This document shows positions 1 through 8,957 of a stretch of 43,644 bases of DNA, one piece after another. Under the pieces are notes generated by a model. The model was not told where the DNA came from and searched no databases. It saw only the letters and a program-made list of their open reading frames with translations. Each line of letters begins with the position of its first letter. The first letter of the stretch is position 1. The position numbers and the translations under genes were made by a program. The stretch is from Paludibacteraceae bacterium. Lineage in GTDB: Bacteria; Bacteroidota; Bacteroidia; Bacteroidales; Paludibacteraceae. The stretch is taken from the NCBI GenBank assembly GCA_024683975.1, contig JAIKXR010000171.1, positions 1 through 43,644 on the forward strand, in the 5' to 3' direction.

Positions 1-926
1 ATCGGGGACGCAGACGGCTCGTCTGCGGTTTGATTTTTCGCGGACGAGCCGTCCGCGTCCCTGTTTCCGAACAGACCGCCGTTGACGTAGGGGAATGAGG
101 CGAGGTCGTCCTCTATGTACGGGTCGCGCTCGTTCAATGGCGTGTCCAGAACCTCGAACAAGCGGATGAGGGCAAGACGGATATGTTTGGCAGGGAACTG
201 CGCGAGATAGTCATGGAAGGCTGTTTTGGACGGGAAGAGTCCCGCGTCTTCGGCGTAAAGGCAGAACACGAGGCGGACACAGAGGATGTTGAGGGAGCGG
301 AGGATGTCGGAGCGCACGCGGCTCGCGTGCATATCGTCAGCAGGCGGGCCGCCTGCGCTCCCATACTGCTCCAGCAACTTGTCGTAAATCATCCCGACCA
401 GTTTGCCCGCCTTGACCGAGACCTCCGTCTCGCGGCGCAGATGGTCGTTGCCCTCATCCACAAGGAACTGCAAGCGGTACCATTCCTTCTCAAGGTTTTC
501 GAGAAGGATGACTTGCGGCTCGGCGTTGGGCTGCTCCATGTCATAGACGCGGAACTCGCGGAAGTTGCAGGTCACAATCCACCGTGGACGCTGGCTGTAA
601 GGCAGTTCGGCTGCATAGCGTTTCGCCTGCTGGAAGGGGTTGAGCAGCGAACCGTCGGACTGGCGGACGGGCGCGCCGAGGTCTTTCTCAATGCTCTTCT
701 GCTCAATCATCACGTGCGTGCGGGGGATGTACGCGTCAATGAAAGAGGTGTGGTCCAGCCGGACCTGCTGCTCGAAGGAGAGGTACTCCGATGGCGAGCC
801 GACACCGAAGACTTGTGTCAGGAGTTCGACCCAGAAAATCTGGCTCTCGCCTTTCTCGTAGCCTTTGCCTTTCCATCTTTCCGCAAAAGCCTTTGCCGCT
901 CTCTTTTGCTCTGTCTGTGTCATCAT
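1..926 (-). CDS. Type IIL restriction-modification enzyme, MmeI-like (N-terminal part, runs off left edge)
   Basis: The minus strand is open from an ATG at 926 (a second ATG at 923) to the window edge, 308 codons. The protein begins like MmeI-family proteins, which fuse a nuclease domain, an N6-adenine methyltransferase and a target-recognition domain in one chain. Residues 1-160 hold the nuclease-type domain: D64, then E75-Q-K77 gives a D-X10-E-X-K pattern of the PD-(D/E)XK class, close to the D-X9-E-X-K of MmeI. The helical spacer follows, with the family-typical stretch NILCVRLVFCLYAEDAGLF at about 213-231 and PYVNGGLF at 279-286. The methyltransferase motifs would lie beyond the edge and cannot be seen. 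Two double-palindrome insertions (see 5-61 and 309-361) fall in loops of the protein. The gene is G+C-rich compared with uvrA, 72 bases upstream, suggesting possible transfer. A plain methyltransferase without nuclease activity is the alternative. Confidence 0.85.
   Translation of the reverse strand, partial: MMTQTEQKRAAKAFAERWKGKGYEKGESQIFWVELLTQVFGVGSPSEYLSFEQQVRLDHTSFIDAYIPRTHVMIEQKSIEKDLGAPVRQSDGSLLNPFQQAKRYAAELPYSQRPRWIVTCNFREFRVYDMEQPNAEPQVILLENLEKEWYRLQFLVDEGNDHLRRETEVSVKAGKLVGMIYDKLLEQYGSAGGPPADDMHASRVRSDILRSLNILCVRLVFCLYAEDAGLFPSKTAFHDYLAQFPAKHIRLALIRLFEVLDTPLNERDPYIEDDLASFPYVNGGLFGNRDADGSSAKNQTADEPSASP
5..61. repeat. Double-palindrome element, copy 1
   Basis: Two perfect 17-base hairpins, each of 7 + 3 + 7 bases (10-26, GCAGACG-GCT-CGTCTGC; 40-56, GCGGACG-AGC-CGTCCGC), are separated by 13 T-rich bases and enclosed by a 5-base inverted repeat (GGGAC 5-9, GTCCC 57-61). 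The whole unit is 57 bases and is read through by the restriction-modification gene, encoding about residues 289-308 immediately after the conserved PYVNGGLF. It has the same architecture as the element at 309-361. Confidence 0.85.
309..361. repeat. Double-palindrome element, copy 2
   Basis: Same design as 5-61: hairpins at 314-330 (GCACGCG-GCT-CGCGTGC) and 340-356 (GCAGGCG-GGC-CGCCTGC), a 9-base spacer, and outer arms GGAGC (309-313) and GCTCC (357-361). The four hairpin arms fit GC-R-S-R-CG and differ from each other only by changes that are compensated in the opposite arm. It encodes about residues 189-206 of the restriction-modification protein, a Gly/Pro/Ala-rich loop between two conserved blocks. 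Confidence 0.85.
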
Positions 927-998
927 TTACCGGTTGGTTGCATTTTACAAGTGTCATAAATACATTCAGTTCATTTTTTCGCAGGAAACGATAGTGTG

Positions 999-3611
999 CT
1001 ACAGAAATCTCCCCGTCAAACTCTGTTTGCATTTCTTTATATCTGCTTGTGTTCCTGCCGCTACCAACTGCCCGCCTTTCTTGCCGCCTTCCTTTCCTAA
1101 ATCAATAATGTAGTCCGATGCATTGATAACGTCCGGATTGTGCTCTATAATAAGCACCGTGTTGCCCTTGTTTACCAACTGGCGCAGCACACCAAGCAAT
1201 ATACGCACGTCTTCAAAATGTAAACCCGTGGTCGGCTCGTCAAAGATGTAAAAAGTCTTGCCTGTTGAAGGACGGGCCAGTTCTGTCGCTAATTTCACCC
1301 GCTGACTCTCACCACCGCTCAATGTCGTACTTGACTGACCTAACTTGATATATCCCAACCCCACATCCTGTATGGTCTTTATTTTGCGCAATATATGCGG
1401 CTGGCTGTCAAAAAACTCCACTGCTTGGTTGACCGTCATGTCCAATACCTCGGATATGGTCTTCCCTTTGAACCTCACTTCTAACGTTTCCTTGTTGTAT
1501 CTCTGTCCGCCGCACACTTCGCAAGGCACATACACGTCAGGCAGAAAATGCATCCTTATGGTCTTGTATCCGTTCCCCGCACACTCCTCACACCTGCCGC
1601 CCTTGGAGTTGAAAGAGAACCTGCCCGCTTTCCAACCGCGCATTTTCGTCTCAGGTAACTCGGCAAAAAGCGTGCGGATATCACTAAAGACATTCGTGTA
1701 TGTCGCAGGATTGGAACGAGGTGTTCTGCCTATCGGCGACTGGTCAACAGAGATAACCTTGTCAATCAACTCCAGACCCGTCACTTTCCTGTATGGCAAC
1801 GGAGGGGTCAATGACCTGTAAAAATGCTGGCTTAATATAGGTTGCAATGTCCGTGTGATAAGCGATGACTTGCCGCTGCCGCTCACGCCGGTCACACATA
1901 TCATTCTGCCTAACGGGAACGCCACATCAATGTTTTTCAGGTTATTGCCGCTACAACCATATACCGTCAGCCATTCTGTCGGGGTCTCGGTATTCCTTTG
2001 TGTCACATCCACTGCCTGCAACTCCCCCTTCAGGTAACGCGCTGTCAGTGTGTCTGTTTTTAACAGTTCCGCAGGGGTTCCCTCAAAAACAATACTTCCC
2101 CCCAACCGTCCTGCCTTTGGACCTATATCCACTATATAGTCCGCCTCACGCATTATCTGCTCGTCATGCTCCACCACTATCACCGAATTGCCCATATCCC
2201 TCAGTTGCTTAAGCGAATGTATGAGCAGTTGGTTATCCCTCTGATGAAGACCTATGCTCGGCTCGTCTAATATGTACAGAACATTCACCAATCGCGAACC
2301 AATCTGCGTTGCAAGCCTTATTCTCTGACTCTCACCGCCACTCAGACTGTCTGACGGCCGCGACAGCGACAGATAGTTCAAGCCTACGCTCAGCATAAAA
2401 TGCAACCGGGTGGCAATCTCTTTCAATATAGGCTCTGCTATCCTGCGCTGTTTGCCGGACAAAATTTCAGAATCCCTTTTCTGGATTTGTCGGATGAAAA
2501 CAAGCAGTTCGTCTATATCCATCCTGCTCACCTCCGCTATGTTTTTGCCCGCTATTCGGTAACTTAACGCCTCCTTGTTCAGCCGCTGGCCTTTACATTC
2601 GGGACACTCGACCGTCATTCCCTCGTCTCTTCCCTCTTCTTCCTCTGATGCCGTATATTCCATCAGTCTCCTGTACCAGTCGTCCGAATGGATAATCTCG
2701 TCAAGTTGTGACGCCCGGTCGCCGTTATCAGTCCTTACCGTTCCCAAACCTTTGCAGCACGGACACCAGCCGTGAGGAGTGTTAAATGAAAAAGTGTGTG
2801 GTGCCGGGTCAGGATAGCTCATTCCCGTTGTCGGACACATCAGATGCCGGGAATAATATTTCGGTTTTTCGTCTGTCAGCGGACTTATCATCATCACTCC
2901 CGAACCCATATCCATCGCCTTTTCTATTGACTGACGCAGCCGTTTGATGTCATTTTCATCGCTACTGTCCGCTGACGACAACTTAAGTTTGTCAACAACC
3001 ACCTCTATCGTGTGATTGCTGTATCTGTTCACTTTCATTCCCGCTACCAACTCCTGCAACTCCCCATCCACTCGAACCTGCAAAAAACCTTTGCGCCTTA
3101 CCGAATCAAACAATTCCTGATAGTGTCCCTTTCGGTTATTCACCAATGGCGCAAGAATCAGTACCTTTTGCTCCGCATACTGACTCTGTATAAGACTCAA
3201 TATCTGATCGTTGGTAAACTGTACCATCTTTTCGCCCGTAGCCCACGAATATGCCTCACCCGCCCTCGCAAACAGCAGACGCAGATAATCATACACCTCT
3301 GTCACCGTTCCAACCGTCGAGCGCGGATTGCGCGATGTCGTCTTCTGATCTATCGAAATAACAGGGCTTAACCCCGTAATCTTATCTACATCAGGACGTT
3401 GCATAGTGCCTATGTAACCGCGTGCGTATGAAGAGAAAGTCTCCATATATCGCCGCTGGCCCTCTGCAAAAATGGTATCAAAAGCCAGCGATGATTTGCC
3501 GCTGCCGCTCAAACCCGTTATCACTGTCAGACTGTTGCGGGGAATACGCACATCAATGTTCTTCAGATTGTGAACACGTGCTCCTGTAATGTCTATATAG
3601 CTCGAACTCAT
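999..3611 (-). CDS. uvrA: Excinuclease ABC subunit UvrA
   Basis: UvrA is the damage-recognition ATPase of nucleotide excision repair; it loads UvrB at lesions. The 870-residue protein has two ABC ATPase modules: Walker A GLSGSGKS at 33-40 and GVSGSGKS near 575, with signature LSGGESQR near 424 and again near 764. The C-terminal zinc module is intact (CEEC about 20 residues before CEVC). The first zinc module is partly degenerate: CPTTG followed by CPCC, where enterobacterial UvrA has CxxC and CxxC. It is somewhat shorter than the usual ~940 residues. The gene lies 14 bases after the rRNA methyltransferase gene and is probably cotranscribed with it from the promoter at 5561-5592. Identification is secure. 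Confidence 0.97.
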   Translation of the reverse strand: MSSSYIDITGARVHNLKNIDVRIPRNSLTVITGLSGSGKSSLAFDTIFAEGQRRYMETFSSYARGYIGTMQRPDVDKITGLSPVISIDQKTTSRNPRSTVGTVTEVYDYLRLLFARAGEAYSWATGEKMVQFTNDQILSLIQSQYAEQKVLILAPLVNNRKGHYQELFDSVRRKGFLQVRVDGELQELVAGMKVNRYSNHTIEVVVDKLKLSSADSSDENDIKRLRQSIEKAMDMGSGVMMISPLTDEKPKYYSRHLMCPTTGMSYPDPAPHTFSFNTPHGWCPCCKGLGTVRTDNGDRASQLDEIIHSDDWYRRLMEYTASEEEEGRDEGMTVECPECKGQRLNKEALSYRIAGKNIAEVSRMDIDELLVFIRQIQKRDSEILSGKQRRIAEPILKEIATRLHFMLSVGLNYLSLSRPSDSLSGGESQRIRLATQIGSRLVNVLYILDEPSIGLHQRDNQLLIHSLKQLRDMGNSVIVVEHDEQIMREADYIVDIGPKAGRLGGSIVFEGTPAELLKTDTLTARYLKGELQAVDVTQRNTETPTEWLTVYGCSGNNLKNIDVAFPLGRMICVTGVSGSGKSSLITRTLQPILSQHFYRSLTPPLPYRKVTGLELIDKVISVDQSPIGRTPRSNPATYTNVFSDIRTLFAELPETKMRGWKAGRFSFNSKGGRCEECAGNGYKTIRMHFLPDVYVPCEVCGGQRYNKETLEVRFKGKTISEVLDMTVNQAVEFFDSQPHILRKIKTIQDVGLGYIKLGQSSTTLSGGESQRVKLATELARPSTGKTFYIFDEPTTGLHFEDVRILLGVLRQLVNKGNTVLIIEHNPDVINASDYIIDLGKEGGKKGGQLVAAGTQADIKKCKQSLTGRFL

Positions 3612-3625
3612 TTGTTTGACCTGCT

Positions 3626-4828
3626 TTATTCTACGTGTAGTACTAATCCTTTCAGGTATTCGCTTTCGGGATGATATATATTGATAGGATGGTCAGCAGG
3701 TTGATGCAGTTGACTCACTATTCTTACTTTTCGTCCGACCTCCGCCGCTGCCGAAAAAACGGCTAACCTGAACTGTTCTTTGTCCACTGCCTGCGAACAC
3801 GAAAAGGTAAACAACAGTCCGCCGCTCCTAATCTGCTCTATCGCCTTGGCATTCAGACGTCTGTAACCCTTTAACGCATGGGATGTCGCGTCCCTGTGCT
3901 TGGCAAATGCGGGAGGGTCCAGTACTATCAGGTCATAACGGTCTTTTATATCTGACATAAAGTCAAATGCATCTTGCGCAAAAGACTGATGAACATCCGT
4001 ATCTCCAAAGTTCTTACTTACGTTGGCATCAACCATCGCTACAGCTTTTTCGCTTGCGTCAACCGAATGAACAGTTCTCGCGCCACCGCGCAATGCATAT
4101 ACGGAAAATCCTCCCGTGTAGCAAAACATATTAAGAACATCTCTGCCTCTCGCATATTGTTCCACTAAACGCCTGTTGTCCCTCTGGTCAATGAAAAAGC
4201 CGGTCTTCTGACCCTGAAGCCAGTCTATTCTGAATAGCAGTCCGTTCTCTTTCGCCCACATCTCCTCACCGTTGTTGCCACCAATCAGATACCCCCGTTT
4301 GTCACCATCAATCGAAGCCTTGAAAGGCAATGTGTCCGATGACTTGTAATACACATTCTCTATTTCTTTCACTTCTTTTGTCAGTGCCTGCGCTATCTCC
4401 ATCCTATGACGGTGCATACCTACGGAATGAGCCTGCACAACCGCCGTCCTGTCGTATATGTCAACCACTAAACCCGGCAAGAAATCCCCCTCTCCGTGTA
4501 TCAGCCTGTAAGTGTTATTGTCCTCTCTGACCAACCCCATGCTTTTGCGTATCTTATATGCCATCCGTATGCGTGTCTTAAATAAATCCTCTGGCAAAAC
4601 ATCCGTTCCAAAGACTAACATCCGTACCGCTATCGACCCAATCTGATAATGACCTGCACCAAGAATTTTTCCGTTGCAGTCTGTTACTCTGACCGTCTCG
4701 CCTTCCTGTGGAAGGTCGTATGGATAATCTTTGTCCAATACGATTTTTTCAATCGCACCGGAAAAAACCCAATGATGAAAACGGAGTAACGACTCCTCTT
4801 TCTTTTTGCGTAAAACTATGGTAATCAT
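3626..4828 (-). CDS. rlmI: Class I SAM-dependent 23S rRNA methyltransferase (RlmI/COG1092 type)
   Basis: The 400-residue protein has the layout of RlmI, which makes 5-methylcytosine in 23S rRNA: an N-terminal PUA-type RNA-binding domain (about 1-75), an EEHEA-like middle region, and a Rossmann methyltransferase. The SAM-binding stretch NMFCYTGGFSVYALRGGA lies near 235 and the motif IV VLDPPAFAKH near 303, matching the DPPxF seen in this family. The length matches E. coli RlmI (396). The start overlaps the end of the exonuclease gene by ATGA (4825-4828), so translation is probably coupled. The exact target base in this organism is inferred from the family. Confidence 0.88.
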   Translation of the reverse strand: MITIVLRKKKEESLLRFHHWVFSGAIEKIVLDKDYPYDLPQEGETVRVTDCNGKILGAGHYQIGSIAVRMLVFGTDVLPEDLFKTRIRMAYKIRKSMGLVREDNNTYRLIHGEGDFLPGLVVDIYDRTAVVQAHSVGMHRHRMEIAQALTKEVKEIENVYYKSSDTLPFKASIDGDKRGYLIGGNNGEEMWAKENGLLFRIDWLQGQKTGFFIDQRDNRRLVEQYARGRDVLNMFCYTGGFSVYALRGGARTVHSVDASEKAVAMVDANVSKNFGDTDVHQSFAQDAFDFMSDIKDRYDLIVLDPPAFAKHRDATSHALKGYRRLNAKAIEQIRSGGLLFTFSCSQAVDKEQFRLAVFSAAAEVGRKVRIVSQLHQPADHPINIYHPESEYLKGLVLHVE

Positions 4829-5538
4829 CTGTCCGTTTGGTTTTTATTCTCTTCTGCACGGGCAGCCAGTACATCATGCTGATGCTGTTGCTGCTTCTGC
4901 AAGTCGTCTGAACGAAGTTCGGCAGCTTCTTTCGCAGACAGAGGCTCTGTTGCTGTCAACTCCTTGTAAATGAGTAGAGTCGCCCACGCATCTGTCGATG
5001 CATAGCGAGCCTGTTCAGGTGTCAGAACACTGTTTTCCCAGTTGGTCAGTTGTTCCTTCTTTGATATCTTCTTGCCAAAACAAATGGCAAAAATCTTTTG
5101 CAGCCCAAGATCCAAAATCCCGTATTGACCTGCTATCTTCTGTATGTCAACACAGTTCATCGGCGTAAAATTCCTTAGCCGCCTCAACCCGTTGATGTCG
5201 TCCTTAAAGGCGAGACCTACCTTGCAGATGTTTTGATTGGAAAAAATGTCTGCCAGCTTCTGTGGCATACCTATCTTCGACAGCCGGAACAGATAACAAC
5301 GCTCTTCTGTGGCAATCTGAACAAGTGCCGTCGGATAATGCACACCGCGCTTGAATGACGGCCGGGACTCTGTATCCACGCCTATCAGTTTCTGCTTTTT
5401 CAGATAATTGACAGCCTCGGATGCTTTTTCTTGCATATCCACTATGATGACATCCCCCTCAAAACCTGCTAACGGCATTCCGTTAATAAGTTCCTTCGAT
5501 ATGCGGTGGGCAAAATGATTTGTCTTTTTTTCTGACAT
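4825..5538 (-). CDS. 3'-5' exonuclease, DEDDy superfamily (RNase D-like)
   Basis: The chosen start at 5538 gives a 237-residue protein (MSEKKTNHF...). Upstream in-frame codons exist to 5619, but the promoter at 5561-5592 would then lie inside the gene. The exonuclease signature is clear: VDTES (Exo I, Asp55 and Glu57), KVGLAFKDDINGL (Exo II) and YASTDAWATL (Exo III, Tyr-X3-Asp). The family removes nucleotides from RNA or DNA 3' ends using two metal ions. The C-terminal 35 residues are Gln/His/Glu-rich and carry no recognised domain. There is no HRDC domain, so it is a minimal exonuclease and not a full RNase D. It leads the operon with rlmI and uvrA. The substrate is unknown. Confidence 0.88.
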   Translation of the reverse strand: MSEKKTNHFAHRISKELINGMPLAGFEGDVIIVDMQEKASEAVNYLKKQKLIGVDTESRPSFKRGVHYPTALVQIATEERCYLFRLSKIGMPQKLADIFSNQNICKVGLAFKDDINGLRRLRNFTPMNCVDIQKIAGQYGILDLGLQKIFAICFGKKISKKEQLTNWENSVLTPEQARYASTDAWATLLIYKELTATEPLSAKEAAELRSDDLQKQQQHQHDVLAARAEENKNQTDR

Positions 5539-5560
5539 AAAAACGAAACGTAAAAACGCG

Positions 5561-5592
5561 CAAAGATAACCTTTTGTTTTTTCAACTGCAAA
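5561..5592 (-). promoter_or_regulatory. Bacteroidota promoter for exonuclease-rlmI-uvrA operon
   Basis: Read on the minus strand: TTTG (5592-5589), 20 bases, TATCTTTG (5568-5561). This is an exact fit to the Bacteroidota -33/-7 pattern TTTG-N19/20-TAnnTTTG. It sits 23 bases upstream of the chosen ATG at 5538 and supports that start. Confidence 0.75.
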
Positions 5593-5600
5593 TATTTTTC

Positions 5601-5608
5601 TACCTTTG
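5601..5608 (+). promoter_or_regulatory. Probable -7 box for upp
   Basis: TACCTTTG matches the TAnnTTTG -7 element. A TTTG at 5573-5576 is 24 bases upstream, wider than the usual 19-21, so the -33 part is weak. It is back to back with the divergent exonuclease promoter, and the two overlap in 5573-5592. Confidence 0.45.
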
Positions 5609-5666
5609 CGCGCTGTCAATAAAAACAGACTTCCGGATTTTATTACTCAATAATCAAATTCCTCCT

Positions 5667-6329
5667 ATGAAAGTAGTCAATCTTTCCGCTCAGCCTTCCC
5701 TGTTCAGCGTCTATCTCAAAGAGATTCGCAGTGTCAATATCCAGCGCGACAGTTTGCGCTTCCGCCGTAACATTGAGCGGATAGGCGAACTTATGGCGTT
5801 TGAAATAAGCAGGCATTTGAAATTCAAAGAAGAAACTGTACAGACCCCTTTAGACCAAGCCCTTGTTCACGACATTGCTACACCCGTAGTATTAGCCACC
5901 ATCCTTCGTGCGGGACTGCCTTTCCATCAAGGTTTCCTCAATATGTTTGACCACGCCGAAAACGCCTTCCTTAGTGCCTTCCGTCGTGTCACACATAACT
6001 CAAAAGGAGAAGAACAACTTGAAATAGTCAGCGAATATCTCGCAGCACCCCGTCTCGACAACAAAACGCTCCTTTTGGTTGACCCCATGCTTGCTACAGG
6101 TATGTCTATGGAAGTGGCTTACAAAGCATTACTCAGTCGCGGACAGCCTCAAACAACCCATCTGGCTTGCGTTATAGGTACTCAGCAAGCCATTGATTTT
6201 CTTGACCGGAATATCCCCGCTGAAACAACACTTTGGTGCGCTGCCATTGACCCGGTGCTCAACGATAAAAAATATATCGTTCCCGGATTAGGCGATGCCG
6301 GTGACCTGTGTTTTGGCGAGAAACTGTAA
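5667..6329 (+). CDS. upp: Uracil phosphoribosyltransferase
   Basis: Upp converts uracil and PRPP to UMP in pyrimidine salvage. The start at 5667 (MKVVNLSAQPS) gives 220 residues, typical for the family; the open frame continues upstream through the promoter region, so the longer version is unlikely. The PRPP-binding loop LLLVDPMLATGMSM lies near residues 134-147 and the family-typical C-terminal GDAGDLCFGEKL closes the protein. The gene starts about 60 bases after a -7-like box and is followed after about 60 bases by the VanZ-like gene. Confidence 0.95.
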   Translation: MKVVNLSAQPSLFSVYLKEIRSVNIQRDSLRFRRNIERIGELMAFEISRHLKFKEETVQTPLDQALVHDIATPVVLATILRAGLPFHQGFLNMFDHAENAFLSAFRRVTHNSKGEEQLEIVSEYLAAPRLDNKTLLLVDPMLATGMSMEVAYKALLSRGQPQTTHLACVIGTQQAIDFLDRNIPAETTLWCAAIDPVLNDKKYIVPGLGDAGDLCFGEKL

Positions 6330-6389
6330 CTGAATGTGGAACACTCTGACTGGCAATAGCAATACTCTGTAAACCCGTCCCATTTGACT

Positions 6390-6770
6390 TTGAAAAATCT
6401 GATTCATTTCGTTCCGTCATTCTTGGTAGCCGCGATCATCGCCTACCTCTCACTGCTGCGTCAAGTCAGTTTGTCTCTGCCGCATTTCTTCGGATGGGAC
6501 AAACTTGTCCATTTCCTAATGTTCTTCACTCTTTCGTCAGTCATCCTCTTTGATACACGCCGTACTGCCAAGATAAGTCGCAAAATCATTTTTGTCATTT
6601 TCCTGACAGGTACTCTTTATGGGGGAATAATCGAGATCTTGCAAGAGTATTTTTTCTATCCCCGCACAGGCGAATGGTTCGATTGGTTGGCTGATTCTCT
6701 TGGCGTTATTTTTGGTATAATCTCTGTTTTGGCATTATGGAAAATTCTCAAGAAAGACGTTATGTCTTAG
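6390..6770 (+). CDS. VanZ-like family membrane protein
   Basis: A small protein of about 126 residues with four predicted membrane segments: roughly residues 7-25, 38-53, 64-82 and 98-118. Between them are the VanZ-like signatures WDKLVHFLMFF and GxIEILQEYFFYPRTGEWFDWLADSLG; VanZ-family proteins share the Asp-Lys-x-x-His and Glu-x-x-Q patterns. The start is uncertain: TTG codons at 6384 and 6390 are the only candidates near the first membrane segment, and no ATG is available. Its 3' end overlaps dprA by 34 bases, which implies cotranscription. VanZ itself is linked to glycopeptide resistance, but most family members have no known role and none is claimed here. Confidence 0.75.
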   Translation: MKNLIHFVPSFLVAAIIAYLSLLRQVSLSLPHFFGWDKLVHFLMFFTLSSVILFDTRRTAKISRKIIFVIFLTGTLYGGIIEILQEYFFYPRTGEWFDWLADSLGVIFGIISVLALWKILKKDVMS

Positions 6771-7813
6771 CCCTTGCCCATCTATTCAGCAACCGCCCAC
6801 GACATTTGCGGCAGCTGAAAGAAATGTATGGAACTGCTGTCGAGACATGGAAGCATATCAACGAACAGGATATGTCTGCCGCCCTGCGGAGAGCCGATGA
6901 AGAGGAGGAGTTTATCGCCAGACATAATATCTCTGTTTGGACAGAAGACGATGCGGACTACCCGCAGCGTCTCAAAGAATGTCCGGATGCCCCGTTGCTG
7001 CTCTTTGGTAAGGGTAATATACGTGCTAACAAAGGTAAATGGGTCTCTGTTGTCGGCACCCGCACTTGTACCGACCGGGGACGTGAAATCACACGGCAGT
7101 TCGTCTTGGAGCTCGCGCAACGGTGTCCTGACCTTACCATTGTCAGCGGTCTGGCGTATGGCATTGATATTGCTGCTCATAAGGCTGCTCTGGAAGCCGG
7201 CATACCTACTGTCATCATTGCAGGTCACGGGTTGGACCGCATCTACCCGGCAGTCCACCGTAACATAGCGGTCGCCTCGCTGAAAGAAGGTGGTATTCTG
7301 ACCGAATATATGTCACGTACCGACCCCGAAAGATACAATTTTGTCGCACGTGACCGCATCATTGCAGGCATATCTGAAGCCGTGGTGATTGTTGAATCAA
7401 AGGAAAAAGGCGGCTCGCTCATTACTGCCGGTATGGCTAACGACTACAACCGTTCTCTCTTTGCATTCCCGGGACGCGCACAAGACGAAACATCGCGTGG
7501 CTGCAACCGGCTCATTCGTGACCAGAAAGCGGCACTGATAGAAGGGGCTGACGACTTCCTGCGGCTGATGATGTGGGACACTCTTAACCCTCCTGCCGTC
7601 CAAGCGGAAATACCTATGCGGATAGAACTGACAGGCAACGAACAGATAGTCCTCGCCAAATTGCGCGAACAAGAAGACGGTATGCAAATCAACTACGTAG
7701 TCCAGGAAACGCGTTTGCCTTATCCTGATGTGTCTTCCGCTCTGATGATGTTGGAAATGAAAAACCTCGCCAAGTCCCTGCCGGGAGGTATATATCGCGC
7801 CCTGATTCAGTAA
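6737..7813 (+). CDS. dprA: DNA-processing protein DprA (Smf)
   Basis: DprA binds incoming single-stranded DNA and loads RecA during natural transformation. The 358-residue protein has a helical N-terminus, the Rossmann-like DprA/Smf core (VSVVGTRTCTDRG near 103, SGLAYGIDIAAH near 138, NFVARDRIIAGIS near 200, KGGSLITA near 222) and a winged-helix-like C-terminus (from about 300), as in many Bacteroidota DprA proteins. It overlaps the VanZ-like gene by 34 bases and converges with tsaD 49 bases downstream. Competence in this organism is not shown, since the gene is widespread in bacteria not known to be transformable. Confidence 0.95.
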   Translation: MENSQERRYVLALAHLFSNRPRHLRQLKEMYGTAVETWKHINEQDMSAALRRADEEEEFIARHNISVWTEDDADYPQRLKECPDAPLLLFGKGNIRANKGKWVSVVGTRTCTDRGREITRQFVLELAQRCPDLTIVSGLAYGIDIAAHKAALEAGIPTVIIAGHGLDRIYPAVHRNIAVASLKEGGILTEYMSRTDPERYNFVARDRIIAGISEAVVIVESKEKGGSLITAGMANDYNRSLFAFPGRAQDETSRGCNRLIRDQKAALIEGADDFLRLMMWDTLNPPAVQAEIPMRIELTGNEQIVLAKLREQEDGMQINYVVQETRLPYPDVSSALMMLEMKNLAKSLPGGIYRALIQ

Positions 7814-7862
7814 GAACCGCGTATCGCAGTCAAAGAGTAAACAGAAAATAATCAGAGGATTG

Positions 7863-8957
7863 TTATATGCGCGTCTTCGCGTATGGAACAGCGTCTATAG
7901 CGCAAAAGTCCCCATCAAAATACTTGTAATACCCCGCCTGGCCTATCATAGCCGCATTGTCTGTAGTGAACGAAAAAGGCGGTATATACACTTTCCACTT
8001 GTACCTGCGCCCGTAATCAGTCAATGCCTCTCTCAATCCGCTGTTCGCACTCACTCCTCCGGCTATAGCCACCTCCGTTATTCTCTCTTCTTTAGCCGCT
8101 TTCTTCAACTTACTGAGCAGTATGTCAATTATTGTCTGCTGGAGAGATGCGCATAAGTCCTCAGTCAAATTCGGCACTTTCTCTTTCAACTCCGCAACCG
8201 TTGACACGCCTTCTGCTCTCATCATATCTCTTATAGTGTACAGAAATGATGTCTTCAATCCCGAAAACGAATAGTCATATCCCGCTATATTAGGTTTGGC
8301 AAGCGGGTATTTTTTAGCATCTCCTTCTTTGGAAAGTCTGTCTATCCATGGACCTCCGGGGTAGGGCAGACCTAACACCTTCGCGCATTTGTCAAAAGCC
8401 TCACCGGCGGCGTCATCTATCGTCTGGCCCAGAATAGTCATCTTGTCATATGCCTCCACTTTCACTATCTGACTGTTTCCTCCGCTTACCAATAAACACA
8501 AAAACGGATAGTTGGGATGGTGTATTTCTATGCCTTTGAGCGACGGTGTCGTTTCCAAATACTCCTCACTTGGCTCCAAAAAATGCGCCATTATATGTCC
8601 TTGCAAGTGATTGACTTCCACCAAAGGTATGTCTAACGCAATTGCCAGTCCTTTCGCAAAAGACGTTCCAACCAACAGCGAACCTAACAATCCCGGACCG
8701 CGAGTGAAAGCTATAGCGCTCAATTCTGTTCTCTCTACTCCTGCCCTTTTCAATGCCGTATCAACAACCGGCAAGATGTTCTGCTGGTGTGCGCGGGATG
8801 CTAATTCCGGTACCACACCGCCATATTCTTCATGTATCTTCTGTGACGCAATCACGTTGCTCATCAGTTTACCGTCACGGATAACTGCCGCTGATGTGTC
8901 ATCGCAACTCGACTCAATCGAAAGTATAGTGACGCTTTTTATCTTTTCTCTCCGCAT
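7863..8957 (-). CDS. tsaD: tRNA N6-adenosine threonylcarbamoyltransferase TsaD
   Basis: TsaD transfers threonylcarbamoyl to A37 of ANN-decoding tRNAs (t6A), working with TsaB and TsaE. The 364-residue protein starts with IESSCDDTSAAVI, carries the metal-binding HLQGH motif (NHLQGHIMAH near 115-124) and the ASKHA-fold stretches LLVSGGNSQIV and GGVSANSGLR. The length is slightly above the usual ~340 because of an insert around residues 130-145. It is the last gene of the glycan operon, overlapping the preceding glycosyltransferase by 19 bases, so its expression is probably tied to that operon unless an internal promoter exists. Confidence 0.96.
   Translation of the reverse strand: MRREKIKSVTILSIESSCDDTSAAVIRDGKLMSNVIASQKIHEEYGGVVPELASRAHQQNILPVVDTALKRAGVERTELSAIAFTRGPGLLGSLLVGTSFAKGLAIALDIPLVEVNHLQGHIMAHFLEPSEEYLETTPSLKGIEIHHPNYPFLCLLVSGGNSQIVKVEAYDKMTILGQTIDDAAGEAFDKCAKVLGLPYPGGPWIDRLSKEGDAKKYPLAKPNIAGYDYSFSGLKTSFLYTIRDMMRAEGVSTVAELKEKVPNLTEDLCASLQQTIIDILLSKLKKAAKEERITEVAIAGGVSANSGLREALTDYGRRYKWKVYIPPFSFTTDNAAMIGQAGYYKYFDGDFCAIDAVPYAKTRI

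Noticed and set aside
309..361. Palindromes at the left edge as a terminator
   Set aside because: They are inside an open, family-conserved coding frame, have no T-tract, and occur as pairs of the same design at two places.
183..959. Plus-strand 258-residue open frame at the left edge
   Set aside because: It is the antisense shadow of the MmeI-like restriction-modification gene, which gives family-conserved protein on the minus strand; the plus-strand frame has no recognisable protein.
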